64,000 nucleotides of DNA from Pseudomonas sp. PSB18 (lineage in GTDB: Bacteria; Pseudomonadota; Gammaproteobacteria; Pseudomonadales; Pseudomonadaceae), in contig NZ_NOIN01000002.1 of the NCBI RefSeq assembly GCF_014596565.1, positions 1 through 64,000 of the forward strand, given 5' to 3'. Below the pieces are notes generated by a model. That model saw only the letters and a program-made list of their open reading frames with translations, ran no database searches and had not been told where the DNA came from. Shown in pieces: positions 28,622-41,153 of the stretch; positions within the stretch are counted from its first letter, which is position 1; each line of letters starts with the position of its first letter. Made by a program: the position numbers and the translations under genes.

Positions 28622-31018
28622 TCAGCCCTCATGCAACGGCACCCGCACCGCCAAGGTAGTCCCCTCCCCCGGTTCACTCTCCAGGGTCAACCGCCCGCCC
28701 ATAATCAACACCCGCTCACGCATCCCTACCAACCCAAAAGATGTCGGCCGACCTGTATCGGCAATAAATCCTACACCGTCATCACTCACGATCAGACACA
28801 ATTCATCGCCTTCGCGAACCAGCGTCAGCTCCACGGTGTGCGCCTGGGCATGCCGCATCACATTGGTCAGCGCTTCCTGGAGAATACGGAACAGGCCGAT
28901 CGCCTTGGCATCGCTCAGGGGTGGCAGATTGTCGGGCACCTGCACCAGACACGGGATCTGCGTACGCGCCTCGAAGCGTCGGGCCTGCCATTCGATGGCC
29001 GAGGCGATGCCTGCATCGAGGATAGGCGGTCGCAACGCCGTCGCCACATCCCGCACCAACTGGAACAGCTGAGCGATCAGACGCTTCATGCTGTTGAGTC
29101 GCTCCTGCAGACCGGGGTCCAGTTGCGCATAGGCCAATTCGCACATGGAGGTTTCCAGCTTCAACACCGTCAACATCTGTCCCAGCTCGTCATGGACTTC
29201 CCGGGCGATACGGGCCTTTTCCTCTTCCCGCACACTCTCCAGATGCGCTGACAATTCACGCAATTGCTCCCGGGAGCTGGCCAGTTCCAGCTCGATACGC
29301 TTGCTTTCGGTGATGTCCCAGACAATGCCGTCCCAGACGTAGGCGCCATCCTCGAGACGACGGGTGATCGCCTTGATCTCGGCCCAGCGCTCCCGGCCTT
29401 CGCGGGTCAGGATGCGCCCCTGCCACGACCAGTCACTGTCGCTGTCGAGCGCCTGGTCCTGGGTGCGGTGATAATCGGCCTTGTCCTCAGGATGCACCAC
29501 GCTTCGCAAGCCAGTATCGCTGCGCGCCAGCGTCGCGGGGGAATAGCCCACCAGGCTTTCGCTGCCTTCACTGATGTAGGCAAAATCGATCTGACCGGTC
29601 ACCGGTGCCCGTTCCAGGCGAAAGACCAGGCCCGGCACGTTGGCGGCGATGCCTTGCAGGCGTGCTTCGCTTTCGCGCAACGCCGCCAGCGCACGACGGC
29701 GCTCCGTCACGTCGTTGAGGTAGACCACCAGGTATTCGGCATCACGGAAACGCAGGAAGCTCAAGGAAACATCGGCCGGCAGGATACTGCCATCGGCCCG
29801 CACGCACTCGGTCTCGAAGCTCTGTGGGCCATCCTCGCTGGCCCGGGCGCGCTTCCACAGGTTCAACCAGCGATCCATGTGCAGGCCCGGTTCGAAGTCG
29901 ATCAAAGGTCGCTCGATGATCGCACCGGGTCCATAGCCAAGCATGGTTTCAGCGGCGCGGTTGGCATAGCGCACATGACTGTCCCAGTTGACCCAGAGAA
30001 TGCCGACTGTACTTTGATCGATGGAAAACTGGGTGAGACGCAACGCTTCTTCGCTGGCCGCACGTTGGGCGATGTCCTCGCGCGCGGAGCGCAGACGACG
30101 CTCCAGCCCACGTTGCTGGCGACGCTGCCAGAATACGATGGCGATGGCGCTCAATAGCAAGGCCAGCATCAACAACGTCAGGTTCTGCCAGAACCCCGGG
30201 GTCTCGGTCAGGCGCGGATACTTGGGCTTGAGCCAGCGGCTGTGCAGTTGCTCCAGCTCCTTGGCCGGAATCGCCTGCAGCCCCTTGTCGACGATCTCGG
30301 CCAGCTCCGGCCAATCCCGACGCGTAGCGACCCGCAGCAGTTGCGGCAGGCCGATGTCGCCGACCACCACCAGCTCGGCGAACTCCGGCTCGATCATGAG
30401 CCTGCCCAACTGCGCTTCATCGACCACGGCGTACCGGGCCTGCTGGCTGAGCAACAGCTGCAGGGCCTCACGCTCCATCGGTACGCCTTGCAGGTTCAGC
30501 ATCGGATAGGTGCCATGCAGGTAATCCGCCGTGGCGCTGGGCATGCGCACCGCGACCCGGACCTGGGCGCCGAGCTTTTCCAGCTCCACGCCCTCGGCGC
30601 TTTTCTGCTCACCGACAATCAACTGCGGCACGCGCATGTACGGATCGGAAAACAGCCAGAGCCTGAGTCCACCCGGGGTCTGGGTCAGGCCCGGGGCGAT
30701 ATCCACCTCACCGTCGCGCAGCGCGGCCTCCAGTTGCGCCACGTCCTGGAAATTGCGCCAGGTCAGCTCGACATTCAATACCTTGCCCAGCCACTGCATC
30801 AACTCGACGTTGGTGCCGGACAGGCGCTGCAAGCGCCGATCGTACTGCGCATACGGCGCCTGCAGGACCAGGCCAACCCGCAACTGGGGATGTTGTGCCA
30901 GCCACTGGCGCTGCCCGGCACTCAATTGCACCCCATGGGCAGAAGGCGCGGGGGCACCCCACGTCATCAAGGGAAACCATAAACAGCCGATAACCCACAG
31001 GCAGCAAAAACGCATCAT
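28622..31018 (-). CDS. agtS: Sensor histidine kinase with periplasmic flytrap domain (AgtS-like)
   Basis: Membrane sensor predicted to phosphorylate AgtR. The 798-residue protein has a signal/anchor (MMRFCCLWVIGCLWFPLM), a periplasmic amino-acid-binding (SBP_bac_3) domain to about residue 260, a membrane helix near 270-290, two PAS domains (about 315-430 and 440-560), a HisKA_3 dimerisation domain with His in AREVHDELGQ near residue 608, and a C-terminal ATPase domain (LTNVMRHAQAH, SDDGVGF, GLVGMRERV). I chose ATG 31018; a TTG seven codons upstream is less likely. The ligand is probably an amino acid or amine; GABA-type by synteny. Confidence 0.85.
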   Translation of the reverse strand: MMRFCCLWVIGCLWFPLMTWGAPAPSAHGVQLSAGQRQWLAQHPQLRVGLVLQAPYAQYDRRLQRLSGTNVELMQWLGKVLNVELTWRNFQDVAQLEAALRDGEVDIAPGLTQTPGGLRLWLFSDPYMRVPQLIVGEQKSAEGVELEKLGAQVRVAVRMPSATADYLHGTYPMLNLQGVPMEREALQLLLSQQARYAVVDEAQLGRLMIEPEFAELVVVGDIGLPQLLRVATRRDWPELAEIVDKGLQAIPAKELEQLHSRWLKPKYPRLTETPGFWQNLTLLMLALLLSAIAIVFWQRRQQRGLERRLRSAREDIAQRAASEEALRLTQFSIDQSTVGILWVNWDSHVRYANRAAETMLGYGPGAIIERPLIDFEPGLHMDRWLNLWKRARASEDGPQSFETECVRADGSILPADVSLSFLRFRDAEYLVVYLNDVTERRRALAALRESEARLQGIAANVPGLVFRLERAPVTGQIDFAYISEGSESLVGYSPATLARSDTGLRSVVHPEDKADYHRTQDQALDSDSDWSWQGRILTREGRERWAEIKAITRRLEDGAYVWDGIVWDITESKRIELELASSREQLRELSAHLESVREEEKARIAREVHDELGQMLTVLKLETSMCELAYAQLDPGLQERLNSMKRLIAQLFQLVRDVATALRPPILDAGIASAIEWQARRFEARTQIPCLVQVPDNLPPLSDAKAIGLFRILQEALTNVMRHAQAHTVELTLVREGDELCLIVSDDGVGFIADTGRPTSFGLVGMRERVLIMGGRLTLESEPGEGTTLAVRVPLHEG

Positions 31019-31092
31019 TGAAGTCTCATGCACTGACAAATACTGACCAACCCATTAGGCTGCCGGGAATACTTCTGGCCCTGGAATATCCG

Positions 31093-32088
31093 ATGCCCTT
31101 TGTCCACCGCCTGGCATTGCCAGCATTGTGCCTGTCGCTGATCCTGCCGACTGCGTTTTCTGTGCAGGCTGACGAACCGGCGCCCGCCGTGACGGATCAA
31201 CCCACCGAGGCAAAACCGCTCGAACGCCAGCCCCTGCTGGAGCGTAGCCAGGAAGAAGCGGTCGCGCTGGAACGAAAAGTCCCACCCCAGGAACAGCAAC
31301 AGCTGCAGACCGGTAGCGACACCTTCCTGGCACTCTGGAAACCGGCCAACACCAGCGACCCCAAGGGCGCGGTCATCATAATCCCTGGTGCGGGTGAAAC
31401 CGCCGACTGGCCCCAAGTCATCGGGCCGTTGCGGAAAAAACTGCCCGATGTCGAATGGAACACCCTGAGTATCACCCTGCCGGACCCGCAAAGCGATGTC
31501 ATCGCACCCCGCGCAGTGGAACCTCCGCCGCAAACCAAACCAGCCGACACAGCCGCCGCTGCCCCGGACGCGACGACTGCGGCCCCGATCGAACAGGTGG
31601 CCGGTGGCGAGGCAGATGCCGTCGACCCGGTCGTCGCCGAAGCCGATGAGGAACATGCCAAGGCCGATGTCGAACGCATTTTCGCCCGCATCGATGCGGC
31701 ACTGGCTTATGCCGAGCAACAAAGCTCGCGTCGCATCGTGCTGCTGGGCCACGGCACTGGCGCCTACTGGGCGGCGCGCTACGTCAGCGAAAAGCAACCT
31801 TCGCAAATAGAACGTTTCGTGATGGTCGCCGCGCAAACCCCGGTCACCGCCAAACCCGGCCTGGCCGAACTGACGCCGACGTTGAAGCTGGCGACTGCCG
31901 ATGTCTTCTATATGGATAAACCATTGGATCGCAACGCAGCGCTGGAACGCTTGCAGGCGAGCAAACGCCTGAAGGGGTCGAATTTCAGCCAGGTTTCTCT
32001 CAAGGCCTTGCCCAATGCGGCGGCGCAGCAGGAGCAATTGTTTCGGCGGGTTCGAGGGTGGTTGAACCCGCAGAATCCCGGTGAATGA
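31093..32088 (+). CDS. DUF3530 family alpha/beta-hydrolase-like exported protein
   Basis: The 331-residue protein has a signal peptide (MPFVHRLALPALCLSLILP), a Pro/Ala-rich middle linker near residues 135-185, and an alpha/beta-hydrolase pattern: IIIPGAGETADWP and a nucleophile-elbow position LLGHGTGAYWA where Ser is replaced by Thr (GHGTG). This GxGTG-type elbow makes hydrolase activity uncertain. Start chosen at ATG 31093 before the signal peptide; the frame opens at 31018. It is divergent from agtS. Confidence 0.82.
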   Translation: MPFVHRLALPALCLSLILPTAFSVQADEPAPAVTDQPTEAKPLERQPLLERSQEEAVALERKVPPQEQQQLQTGSDTFLALWKPANTSDPKGAVIIIPGAGETADWPQVIGPLRKKLPDVEWNTLSITLPDPQSDVIAPRAVEPPPQTKPADTAAAAPDATTAAPIEQVAGGEADAVDPVVAEADEEHAKADVERIFARIDAALAYAEQQSSRRIVLLGHGTGAYWAARYVSEKQPSQIERFVMVAAQTPVTAKPGLAELTPTLKLATADVFYMDKPLDRNAALERLQASKRLKGSNFSQVSLKALPNAAAQQEQLFRRVRGWLNPQNPGE

Positions 32089-32134
32089 CACCTACTCGGT
32101 TCTTTCGCCAGGCACCGGTCTGTTCATCCCCGCG

Positions 32135-32151
32135 GGCGGCGAAGCCGCCCC
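32135..32151. repeat. GC-rich hairpin between convergent genes
   Basis: GGGCGGC-GAA-GCCGCCC, a 7-bp perfect stem with a 3-nt loop, lies between convergent DUF3530 and djlA genes. No T-run follows on either strand, so it is a weak terminator candidate. Confidence 0.5.
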
Positions 32152-32174
32152 TGGGCCACGATCTATTCAATGAA

Positions 32175-32942
32175 CTAGCGAAAATCCCGCCGCTCCCGAA
32201 TCAACCGATAAGCGTTATGCAGCTCCCGGGTCTTGTCCGTGGCTTCGCGCACCTGCAAGGGTGTTGCGCCGCTGCCGGCAATCTTGTCCGGATGGTGACG
32301 GCTGAGCAGCCGACGATAGGCCCGCTTGATCTGCGACGGCTCGGTGGTGGCTGAGACCCCCAGCAAGCGCAACGCTTCCTGATAGGTCACGCCGCTGTTG
32401 GGCAGCGACGCTTTCTGTGGTTCGTAATCAATCGCCAGCGCCTGGACCTGCTGGGGCGTCCAGCCCAGCCACTTGCCCCACTGGATAAGCAACTCGCGCT
32501 CACTGACGCCAGCGCGACCGTCCGCCCAGACCATCCGCCAACAGGCCCGCAACACACCTTCGGCGGCATGGGGTTGAGTGGCGAGACGGCGCAGATAACC
32601 GCGCAAACGATCGTTTCCGGACTTGCCTCGGTTGAATGCCGCAATGGCCCGGCGTTGTGCCGGCTCACTCAGGTCCAGCGCACGCATTTCCTGGCGGGCC
32701 TGCTGAATGTGGCCGTCGACCACCCGACCATCGATTTTCGCCAACCGGCCCAGCAAGACAAACAGCAGTTCGTCGTTGCGCAACGCCGGGCGACCGCCCA
32801 GGCGCTCACGTACCTGTGCCCAGCCGTGCAGGTTCAGGCGCCGGTCCAGCGCCTGCCCCAACAACGCACCGAGCATGGCCCCCGGAATGCTGGCTATGGC
32901 AAAGCCCGCTCCGGCTCCGATCAGAGTCCCTGGCCACCACAT
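32175..32942 (-). CDS. djlA: DnaJ-like membrane co-chaperone DjlA
   Basis: The 255-residue protein has an N-terminal hydrophobic glycine-rich segment (residues 4-30), a TerB-like helical domain (about 55-170), and a C-terminal J domain (188-255) with the HPD motif in SRHHPDKI that stimulates DnaK. This is the DjlA layout. It starts 1 bp after the murU stop and likely belongs to the amgK-murU operon. Confidence 0.9.
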   Translation of the reverse strand: MWWPGTLIGAGAGFAIASIPGAMLGALLGQALDRRLNLHGWAQVRERLGGRPALRNDELLFVLLGRLAKIDGRVVDGHIQQARQEMRALDLSEPAQRRAIAAFNRGKSGNDRLRGYLRRLATQPHAAEGVLRACWRMVWADGRAGVSERELLIQWGKWLGWTPQQVQALAIDYEPQKASLPNSGVTYQEALRLLGVSATTEPSQIKRAYRRLLSRHHPDKIAGSGATPLQVREATDKTRELHNAYRLIRERRDFR

Positions 32943-32943
32943 A

Positions 32944-34637
<1,694 letters not shown>

Positions 34638-34767
34638 TGCAAGGGTCTCCGACGGCCCTAGCCGTCAAGCGGGTCATGCTTTATTATCCAGCATCTTTTT
34701 CAGACCATCGAGAGGCGTGCGGCCCACACCGCGGGCAGATGGCACGCAGGAAGCCCGGACTAATAAG

Positions 34768-37566
34768 ATGGCATTGAAATCCCCCGCGTTTCGTAAAAAA
34801 TTTCCGTTGCTGGTCACCGGCAGTCTGCTGGCCCTGCAACCCCTGGCCTCTTCATTCGTTGTCGCGGCGCAGCAGTATGACTGCTCCGTCTCCGCTTCGG
34901 GTGCCTGGGACTGTTCCCCCAAGAGCCCGGCCGCCGCATTGCCGCCACGTCCGGTGCATGAAGGCAGTGCCGTTGCCGACAGCGGCGACGCTGCGGCCGG
35001 CAGCAGTTCGGTTGAAGCAGCCGGCGACAAGCCGGTGCTGGTCACCGAAGCCAAGGGCCGCGGCCTGAAGTCGCGCAGTGCAGACTACAGCCACCTGGAC
35101 TGGGTTCCACGGGAGAACCTCACCCCTGCGCAATTGGCCGAAACCGGTCCTTATTGCTCCGGTGCCTACATCGAGCCGACGCGTCCAGGCATGAATGACA
35201 AGACGGCCAAAAGCGACGCGCCGACCTTCCTCGGTGCCAAGGCTTCACGCTATGAGCAGGAGCAGCAGGTGGCGACCCTGGCCGGTGACGTGGTCATGCG
35301 CCAGGGCAGCATGCAGGTCGAGGCGGACGAAGCCAGCCTGTACCAGGCCGAGAACCGTGGCGAGCTGAGCGGCAATGTGCGAGTCCGCGACAACGGCGCG
35401 CTGATTGTCGGCGACCACGCCGATGTCCAGCTGGACACCGGCGAAGCCAAGGTCGACAACGCCGAATACGTGATGCACAAGTCACGTATCCGTGGTAACG
35501 CCTTGTATGCCAAGCGTGCCGAGAACGCGATCATCCGCCTCAAGGACGGCACGTACACCACGTGCGAACCGAACAGCAACGCCTGGACGCTCAAGGGCAA
35601 CAACATCACCCTGAACCCGGCCACCGGCTTCGGTACCGCGACCAACGTGACGCTGCGGGTCAAGGACATCCCGGTCCTCTACACGCCTTATATCTACTTC
35701 CCGATCGATGACCGTCGCCAGTCCGGCTTCCTGCCGCCCACCATCGGCAGTGGCAGCGACACTGGTTTCACCTTGGTCACCCCGTATTACTTCAACCTGG
35801 CGCCGAACTACGACGCCACGTTGTACCCCCGCTACATGGCCAAGCGTGGCCTGTTGATGGAAGGCGAATTCCGTTACCTGACCAAGTCCAGCGAAGGTCA
35901 GTTCGGCGCTGCGTACCTCAATGATGAAGACGACGATCGCGCCAAGCAGACCGATTACAGCAAGACCCGCTACATGTACAACTGGCAGCACAAGGGCGGC
36001 CTCGATTCGCGAGTGCTCACAGAAGTTGACTACACCAAGATCAGCGATCCCTACTACTTCCAGGACCTGCAGACCGACCAGATCGGTGTCGAGTCCAAGG
36101 ACTACGTGAACCAGCAGGGCGCGGTCAGCTATCGTGGTGACTCGTATGTGGCACGCCTGAACGTCCAGGCCTATCAGATGGCGACGATTTCGAATATCAC
36201 GCCTTACGATCGACTGCCACAGATCACCTTCAACGGTGCGTTGCCACAGCATCCTGGCGGCCTGGATATTGCGTATAACACCGAGTTTGTGCGGTTTGAT
36301 CGTGATTTGAGAAGCGGCAACTACACCGATCAAGACGGCATATCCTCTCCATTCCTGGACCGCAATGTCACAGGCTTGGCACGCGCTACTGGCGACCGGA
36401 TGAACCTGGCCCCAGTCATCAGCCTGCCAATGAACGCAAGCTACGGGTTCATCAAACCATCGCTCAAGTATCAATACACCCAGTACGATCTGGATCTGGA
36501 TAATCGCGGCAAAGCGGATATTGCCAATCAGAATGCCGAAGGCGACCGTCTGAATGGTACGTACAGCCGTAACCAGAACCGCGGCGTTCCAATTGCCAGC
36601 ATCGACAGCGGCCTGTACTTCGATCGCGATACCCAGTGGTTCGGCAAAAACTATCGCCAGACCCTGGAGCCGCGCCTGTACTACCTCTATGTGCCGGAGA
36701 AAGACCAGAGCGACATACCGGTCTTCGATACCAGCGAAAGCACCTTCAGCTATTCGTCGCTGTTCCGGGATAACCGCTTCACCGGCTCCGACCGTGTCGG
36801 CGATGAGAACAAGTTGTCCCTGGGTGTCACCAACCGCTGGATCGAAGAAAATGGTTTCGAACGCCAGCGCATCAGCGTTGGCCAGGCCTTCTACTTCAAG
36901 GATCGCGAAGTCCAACTGCCAGGCATCGACGCCAAGACCCGCGAAGACGCTCATTCCAGCGTTTCACCTTATGCCCTGGAATACGAATACCGCTGGAACC
37001 GCGACTGGCGCACCACGGCCGACTACAACTGGGACCCGGACACCCATAGCCCTCGCTCGGGTAGCGCGATGTTCCACTACCAGCCGGAAGACAACCCGAA
37101 CAAGGTCATCAACGCCGGTTATCGCTATCGCAATGACCTGGTCCGCTACGACCAGACCACCGGTCGGTGGCAAGTGGGTGGCGGCGACTACGGCACCCCG
37201 GGTACACCTGGCTACGTGAAGGACTACTACAAGATCAAGCAGCACGATTTTTCGGTCATCTGGCCGATCGTTCCGCAGTGGAACGCGATCAGCCGCTGGC
37301 AGTATGACTACAACCGCAATCGTACCCTGGAAGCCTTCGGTGGTTTCGAATACGACAACTGCTGCTGGAAACTGCGCCTGATCAATCGTTACTGGGTTTC
37401 CTATGACGAACTCAGTCAGGAAGCTCCACAAAACGAAAAAGGCGACCACGGCGTCTTCCTCCAAATTGTCCTGAAGGGACTCGGCGGCCTCACCGGCGCC
37501 AAGGTAGAGAGCTTCCTCGACAAAGGCATCCAAGGTTATCGTGAACGTGAAGACCAAGCTTTCTGA
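34768..37566 (+). CDS. lptD: LPS-assembly outer membrane protein LptD
   Basis: Beta-barrel translocon that inserts lipopolysaccharide into the outer leaflet with LptE. The 932-residue protein has a signal peptide cleaved near VVAAQ, an N-terminal OstA domain (about 160-320; [20 protein letters not shown]), and a large C-terminal barrel. Cysteines in [12 protein letters not shown] and [11 protein letters not shown] fit the disulphides that switch LptD on. ATG 34768 is the signal-peptide start; a frame opens further upstream over amgK. Codon use in the 36.2-36.6 kb part looks less biased than the rest. surA starts inside its 3' end. Confidence 0.95.
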   Translation: MALKSPAFRKKFPLLVTGSLLALQPLASSFVVAAQQYDCSVSASGAWDCSPKSPAAALPPRPVHEGSAVADSGDAAAGSSSVEAAGDKPVLVTEAKGRGLKSRSADYSHLDWVPRENLTPAQLAETGPYCSGAYIEPTRPGMNDKTAKSDAPTFLGAKASRYEQEQQVATLAGDVVMRQGSMQVEADEASLYQAENRGELSGNVRVRDNGALIVGDHADVQLDTGEAKVDNAEYVMHKSRIRGNALYAKRAENAIIRLKDGTYTTCEPNSNAWTLKGNNITLNPATGFGTATNVTLRVKDIPVLYTPYIYFPIDDRRQSGFLPPTIGSGSDTGFTLVTPYYFNLAPNYDATLYPRYMAKRGLLMEGEFRYLTKSSEGQFGAAYLNDEDDDRAKQTDYSKTRYMYNWQHKGGLDSRVLTEVDYTKISDPYYFQDLQTDQIGVESKDYVNQQGAVSYRGDSYVARLNVQAYQMATISNITPYDRLPQITFNGALPQHPGGLDIAYNTEFVRFDRDLRSGNYTDQDGISSPFLDRNVTGLARATGDRMNLAPVISLPMNASYGFIKPSLKYQYTQYDLDLDNRGKADIANQNAEGDRLNGTYSRNQNRGVPIASIDSGLYFDRDTQWFGKNYRQTLEPRLYYLYVPEKDQSDIPVFDTSESTFSYSSLFRDNRFTGSDRVGDENKLSLGVTNRWIEENGFERQRISVGQAFYFKDREVQLPGIDAKTREDAHSSVSPYALEYEYRWNRDWRTTADYNWDPDTHSPRSGSAMFHYQPEDNPNKVINAGYRYRNDLVRYDQTTGRWQVGGGDYGTPGTPGYVKDYYKIKQHDFSVIWPIVPQWNAISRWQYDYNRNRTLEAFGGFEYDNCCWKLRLINRYWVSYDELSQEAPQNEKGDHGVFLQIVLKGLGGLTGAKVESFLDKGIQGYREREDQAF

Positions 37567-38863
37567 TTGTCTGCGCCCGCTGATGCTGGGCGCGCTGTTC
37601 CTGGGTACCGCGGCCAACGCCGCGGTACAGTCCATCGATAAAGTGGTGGCCATTGTCGATAACGACGTGGTCATGCAGAGCCAGCTGGACCAGCGCGTCC
37701 ATGAAGTGCAGCAAACCATCGCCAAACGCGGCGGCGGCCTGCCACCGCCGGGCGTGCTGGATCAGCAAGTGCTTGAGCGCCTGATCGTCGAGAACCTGCA
37801 ATTGCAGATCGGCGAACGCTCCGGTATCCGCATCACCGACGAAGAGCTGAACCAGGCCGTCGGTACCATCGCCCAACGCAACAACATGACCATCGACCAG
37901 TTCCGCGCCGCGTTGGCGCATGATGGCCTGTCCTACGACGACGCCCGCGACCAGATCCGCCGCGAGATGATCATCAGCCGCGTGCGCCAGCGCCGGGTAG
38001 CTGAACGCATCCAGGTTTCCGAGCAGGAAGTGAAGAACTTCCTCGCTTCCGACCTGGGCAAGATGCAGCTTTCCGAAGAGCTGCACCTGGCGAACATCCT
38101 GATTCCGACCCCGGAAAGCGCCAACTCCGAAGCGATTCAGAGCGCTTATCGCCAGGCAATGGATGTCTACCAGCAGCTCAAGCAAGGCGCCGACTTCGGC
38201 CAGATGGCCGTCGCCCGCTCAGGCAGCGAAAACGCCCTGGAAGGCGGCGACATGGGCTGGCGCAAACCTGCTCAACTGCCGCCTCCGTTCGACCGCGAAC
38301 TGAGCGCCATGGCAGTAGGCGACATTACTCAGCCTGCCCGCACTCCCGGCGGCTTCATTATCCTGAAGGTGCTGGAGAAACGTGGTGGCGGCGCGCAGGT
38401 GCGTGACGAAGTCCATGTTCGCCATATCCTGATCAAACCCAGTGAGATTCGCAGCGAAGCCGAAACCAAGCGCCTGGCGGAAAAACTCTACGACCGCATC
38501 GAAGCGGGCGAGGACTTCGGCGAACTGGCGAAGAGCTTCTCGGAAGACCCGGGATCGGCCCTCAACGGTGGCGACCTTAACTGGGTCGATCCAAACGCGC
38601 TGGTACCCGAGTTCCGCAAGGTCATGGCCGAAACGCCACAAGGCCAACTGTCCAAGCCGTTCAAGAGCCCTTATGGCTGGCATGTCCTGGAAGTCCTTGG
38701 TCGTCGCGCCACCGACAGCACCACCCAGGCTCGCGAACAACAGGCTATGACGGTACTGCGTAATCGCAAGTACGACGAAGAGCTGCAAACCTGGCTGCGT
38801 CAGATCCGCGACGAAGCCTACGTTGAAATCAAACTCCCTGGTGCAGACCAGGCAGCGCAGTGA
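37541..38863 (+). CDS. surA: Periplasmic chaperone SurA
   Basis: Escorts outer membrane proteins, including LptD, through the periplasm. The 440-residue product has a signal peptide ([17 protein letters not shown]), a SurA N-terminal domain, and two parvulin-like PPIase domains (about 180-280 and 290-390; [10 protein letters not shown] starts the second). It starts at GTG 37541 or GTG 37547, 20-26 bp inside lptD, so translation is coupled. pdxA follows with overlapping stop/start. Confidence 0.95.
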   Translation: MNVKTKLSDCLRPLMLGALFLGTAANAAVQSIDKVVAIVDNDVVMQSQLDQRVHEVQQTIAKRGGGLPPPGVLDQQVLERLIVENLQLQIGERSGIRITDEELNQAVGTIAQRNNMTIDQFRAALAHDGLSYDDARDQIRREMIISRVRQRRVAERIQVSEQEVKNFLASDLGKMQLSEELHLANILIPTPESANSEAIQSAYRQAMDVYQQLKQGADFGQMAVARSGSENALEGGDMGWRKPAQLPPPFDRELSAMAVGDITQPARTPGGFIILKVLEKRGGGAQVRDEVHVRHILIKPSEIRSEAETKRLAEKLYDRIEAGEDFGELAKSFSEDPGSALNGGDLNWVDPNALVPEFRKVMAETPQGQLSKPFKSPYGWHVLEVLGRRATDSTTQAREQQAMTVLRNRKYDEELQTWLRQIRDEAYVEIKLPGADQAAQ

Positions 38864-39849
38864 AACCCAAGCGTTTCGCGCTGACGCCCGGCGAGCCTGC
38901 CGGCATAGGTCCCGACCTGTGCCTGCTGCTCGCCGCGCAACCCCAGCCATATCCCCTGATTGCCATCACCAGCCGCAACCTGCTCCTTGAGCGGGCTGCG
39001 CAGTTGGGCGTGGCCGTCAACCTGCTTGCAGTGACACCGGACGCCTGGCCGGATGCCCCAGCGCCGGCCAACAGCCTGTATGTCTGGGATACGCCCCTGG
39101 GCGCCCCGGTCATCACCGGGCAGTTGGACAAGGCCAATGCCGGCTTCGTCCTGGAAACCCTGACCCGTGCCGGCCAGGGCTGCCTGGATGGCGCTTTCGC
39201 CGGCATGATCACCGCACCGGTACACAAGGGCGTGATCAACGACTCCGGTATCGCCTTTTCCGGGCACACCGAATTCCTCGCGGACCTGACCCACACCGAA
39301 CAGGTCGTGATGATGCTCGCTACCCGTGGCCTGCGCGTGGCCCTGGTGACCACTCACCTGCCCTTGCGGGACATTGCCGACGCCATCACCCCGGAACGCC
39401 TGGAACGTGTCACGCGGATACTGCACGCCGACCTGCGGGAAAAGTTCGGCATCGCCCAGCCACGCATCCTGGTCTGCGGGCTCAACCCCCATGCCGGTGA
39501 AGGTGGACACCTGGGCCGCGAAGAAATCGACATCATTGAACCTACATTGGAGCGCTTGCGCAGCGAAGGCATGAACCTGCATGGCCCGCTGCCTGCCGAC
39601 ACTCTGTTTACCCCCAAATATCTGGAGCACTGCGACGCGGTGCTGGCGATGTACCACGACCAGGGCCTGCCCGTGCTGAAGTACAAAGGCTTCGGCGCGG
39701 CAGTCAACGTGACCCTGGGCCTGCCGATCATCCGCACGTCGGTGGACCATGGCACCGCCCTGGACCTGGCCGGCAGCGGAAAAATCGATACCGGCAGCCT
39801 GCAGGTCGCGCTGGAAACCGCCTACCAGATGGCCGAGACCCATTTATGA
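38860..39849 (+). CDS. pdxA: 4-hydroxythreonine-4-phosphate dehydrogenase
   Basis: NAD-dependent step of pyridoxal phosphate synthesis. The 329-residue product shows [31 protein letters not shown] (metal His), [11 protein letters not shown] and [11 protein letters not shown]. It starts at GTG 38860, overlapping the surA TGA by 4 bp, and overlaps rsmA by 4 bp. Confidence 0.96.
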   Translation: MKPKRFALTPGEPAGIGPDLCLLLAAQPQPYPLIAITSRNLLLERAAQLGVAVNLLAVTPDAWPDAPAPANSLYVWDTPLGAPVITGQLDKANAGFVLETLTRAGQGCLDGAFAGMITAPVHKGVINDSGIAFSGHTEFLADLTHTEQVVMMLATRGLRVALVTTHLPLRDIADAITPERLERVTRILHADLREKFGIAQPRILVCGLNPHAGEGGHLGREEIDIIEPTLERLRSEGMNLHGPLPADTLFTPKYLEHCDAVLAMYHDQGLPVLKYKGFGAAVNVTLGLPIIRTSVDHGTALDLAGSGKIDTGSLQVALETAYQMAETHL

Positions 39850-40664
39850 CCGAGCAATACCAACACCGCGCGCGCAAGCGTTTCGGCCAGAATTTCCTGC
39901 ATGACGCCGGCGTGATCGATCGCATCCTGCGCTCCATCAACGCCAAGCCCGACGACCGCATGCTGGAAATCGGACCGGGCCAAGGCGCCCTGACCGAGGG
40001 TCTGCTTGGTAGCGGCGCGCAACTGGACGTGGTGGAGCTGGACAAGGACCTGGTTCCGATCCTCAATCAGCAATTCGCCGGCAAGAGCAACTTCAACCTG
40101 CACCAGGGCGATGCGCTGAAGTTCGACTTCAACAGCCTGAAGGCCGCGCCGAACAGCCTGCGGGTCGTGGGTAACCTGCCGTACAACATCTCCACGCCAC
40201 TGATCTTCCACCTGCTGAGCAACGCCGGGCTGATCCGTGACATGCACTTCATGCTGCAGAAGGAAGTGGTCGAACGCCTCGCCGCCGGTCCCGGCGGCGG
40301 TGATTGGGGCCGTCTCTCGATCATGGTCCAGTACCATTGCCGGGTCGAACACCTGTTCAACGTCGGCCCCGGGGCCTTCAACCCTCCCCCAAAAGTCGAC
40401 TCGGCCATTGTCCGCCTCGTCCCCCATGCGGTGCTACCGCACCCGGCCAAGGATCATCGCCTGCTGGAGCGCGTGGTACGCGAAGCCTTCAACCAGCGTC
40501 GAAAAACCCTGCGCAATACGCTGAAGTTGCTGCTCAGCAGCGCCGAAATCGAGGCCGCAGGCGTCGATGGCAGCCTGCGCCCCGAGCAGCTGGATCTGGC
40601 GGCCTTCGTGCGCCTGGCCGACAAACTCAGCGAACAGACCGCATCGCAAGCCGAAGCCATCTGA
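39846..40664 (+). CDS. rsmA: 16S rRNA dimethyladenosine transferase RsmA/KsgA
   Basis: Dimethylates two adjacent adenosines (A1518/A1519 in E. coli numbering) of helix 45 in 16S rRNA. The 272-residue product has [11 protein letters not shown], the SAM motif [13 protein letters not shown], and the catalytic [10 protein letters not shown]. The name ksgA avoids confusion with the RNA-binding RsmA of Pseudomonas. Confidence 0.96.
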   Translation: MTEQYQHRARKRFGQNFLHDAGVIDRILRSINAKPDDRMLEIGPGQGALTEGLLGSGAQLDVVELDKDLVPILNQQFAGKSNFNLHQGDALKFDFNSLKAAPNSLRVVGNLPYNISTPLIFHLLSNAGLIRDMHFMLQKEVVERLAAGPGGGDWGRLSIMVQYHCRVEHLFNVGPGAFNPPPKVDSAIVRLVPHAVLPHPAKDHRLLERVVREAFNQRRKTLRNTLKLLLSSAEIEAAGVDGSLRPEQLDLAAFVRLADKLSEQTASQAEAI

Positions 40665-40772
40665 CGGACAATCGCCGTCTCGGGTGGGACGCCCCTCTGG
40701 TTTACTACCCGATACTTGGCCTAGACTGATCCCTTCAGCCACGCCCGCGTCCCGCTTCTAAGGCCCTTTTGC

Positions 40773-41153
40773 ATGTCCGATCCTCGTTATCAGGTCGACG
40801 TCAGCGTCACCACCCGCTTCCTGGCAGAACAGTCGCAACCCGAACACAACCGTTTTGCCTTCGCCTACACCATTACCGTGCGCAACAACGGCTCGCTACC
40901 GGCCAGGCTGCTGTCGCGGCACTGGGTCATCACCGATGGCGACGGTCATGTCGAAGAGGTGCGTGGCGAGGGCGTGGTCGGCCAACAACCGCTGATCGAC
41001 GCCGGCAACAGCCACAGCTACAGCAGCGGCACCGTGATGACGACCCGGGTCGGCACCATGCAGGGTACCTACCAGATGCTGGCCGAAGACGGCAAACGCT
41101 TCGATGCCGTCATCAAACCCTTTCGCCTGGCGGTGCCCGGAGCCTTGCACTGA
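40773..41153 (+). CDS. apaG: ApaG (Co2+/Mg2+ efflux-associated) protein
   Basis: The 126-residue product is a single immunoglobulin-like ApaG domain ([31 protein letters not shown]). Its biochemical role is not firmly established. It precedes apaH, and its TGA shares one base with the apaH ATG (TGATG), so the pair is coupled. A 108-bp gap after rsmA may hold a separate promoter. Confidence 0.95.
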   Translation: MSDPRYQVDVSVTTRFLAEQSQPEHNRFAFAYTITVRNNGSLPARLLSRHWVITDGDGHVEEVRGEGVVGQQPLIDAGNSHSYSSGTVMTTRVGTMQGTYQMLAEDGKRFDAVIKPFRLAVPGALH

